Shown: piece by piece, positions 5,339-5,453 of the stretch
Position numbering within the stretch: position 1 is the stretch's first letter
Layout of the letters: every line of letters begins with the position of its first letter
Origin: Actinomycetes bacterium
GTDB lineage: Bacteria > Actinomycetota > Actinomycetes > Streptosporangiales > Streptosporangiaceae
Direction of reading: 5' to 3'
Assembly: GCA_023425615.1 (NCBI GenBank)
Contig: JAFACJ010000278.1
Span: forward strand, 1-5,453
DNA length: 5,453 nucleotides
Made by a program: the position numbers and the translations under genes
The notes under the pieces: generated by a model
Databases searched by the model: none
Told to the model about the DNA's origin: nothing
What the model saw: the letters and a program-made list of their open reading frames with translations, nothing else

Positions 5339-5408
5339 GGGGTTTCCCCTTTCCTGGAATGAGTGACGCGGAAGGCGTCCGGAGCCTTTGTTGTTCTTTG
5401 TGCGTTCT

Positions 5409-5449
5409 CACCGGGATATCCCTTGCCCGGTGCGGGGTCCCACCGGGCA
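5409..5449. repeat. Overlapping, mutually exclusive hairpins near the right edge
   Basis: CACCGGG occurs at 5409-5415 and again at 5441-5447, with its complement CCCGGTG (5426-5432) between. The middle copy can pair with the left copy (7 bp, 10-nt loop) or the right copy (extended to 9 bp, 5424-5432 with 5441-5449, 8-nt loop). The perfect 10-bp palindrome GGGATATCCC (5413-5422) overlaps the left hairpin. These could be a terminator of a gene entering from the right, a leader attenuator of a gene beyond the edge, or a protein binding site. Nothing in the window decides. Confidence 0.35.
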
Positions 5450-5453
5450 CGTC

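Noticed and set aside
5304..5366. 20-residue + strand ORF (ATG at 5304)
   Set aside because: There is no ribosome site upstream and no recognisable sequence; it is also antisense to the more plausible - strand peptide frame.

Overview
The window reads as chromosomal DNA from a high-GC Gram-positive actinomycete (Streptomyces, Actinomadura or a related genus). Base composition is strongly GC-rich, third codon positions are nearly all G or C, one gene starts with GTG, ribosome sites are GGAGG-like, and the gene families (cytochrome P450, TetR regulator, NDMA-dependent alcohol dehydrogenase) are typical of Actinomycetota. The genus cannot be fixed from the sequence. I see no tRNA, rRNA, CRISPR array, insertion sequence or phage gene.

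Layout, left to right. (1) The C-terminal part of a carotenoid-cleavage-oxygenase-family protein on the + strand, entering from the left edge and ending at 1019. (2) A hairpin in the convergent gap. (3) On the - strand, a likely two-gene operon: a CYP108-like cytochrome P450 (1908-3146) followed 20 nt later by a double-hotdog acyl-CoA thioesterase-family protein (1054-1887). (4) A divergent control region (3147-3314) with an AT-rich island and nested inverted repeats. (5) A TetR-family regulator on the + strand (3315-3950). (6) Two tandem hairpins, one with a perfect 12-bp core, in the convergent gap. (7) A zinc-type, NDMA-dependent (nicotinoprotein) alcohol dehydrogenase on the - strand (4014-5159). 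(8) About 290 nt of non-coding sequence to the right edge, holding a cluster of palindromes, a possible 28-residue peptide and two mutually exclusive hairpins.

Working hypothesis: the genes form an accessory oxidation module for a terpenoid, apocarotenoid or similar hydrophobic substrate. The P450 could hydroxylate it and the alcohol dehydrogenase oxidise the alcohol. The non-haem iron oxygenase could cleave a conjugated double bond. The thioesterase could hydrolyse a CoA ester arising further along. The TetR protein is the obvious candidate regulator of the divergent P450-thioesterase operon. The enzyme families are well supported by motifs, but the shared pathway is inference from adjacency. 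No ferredoxin, ferredoxin reductase, aldehyde dehydrogenase or acyl-CoA ligase gene is present in the window.
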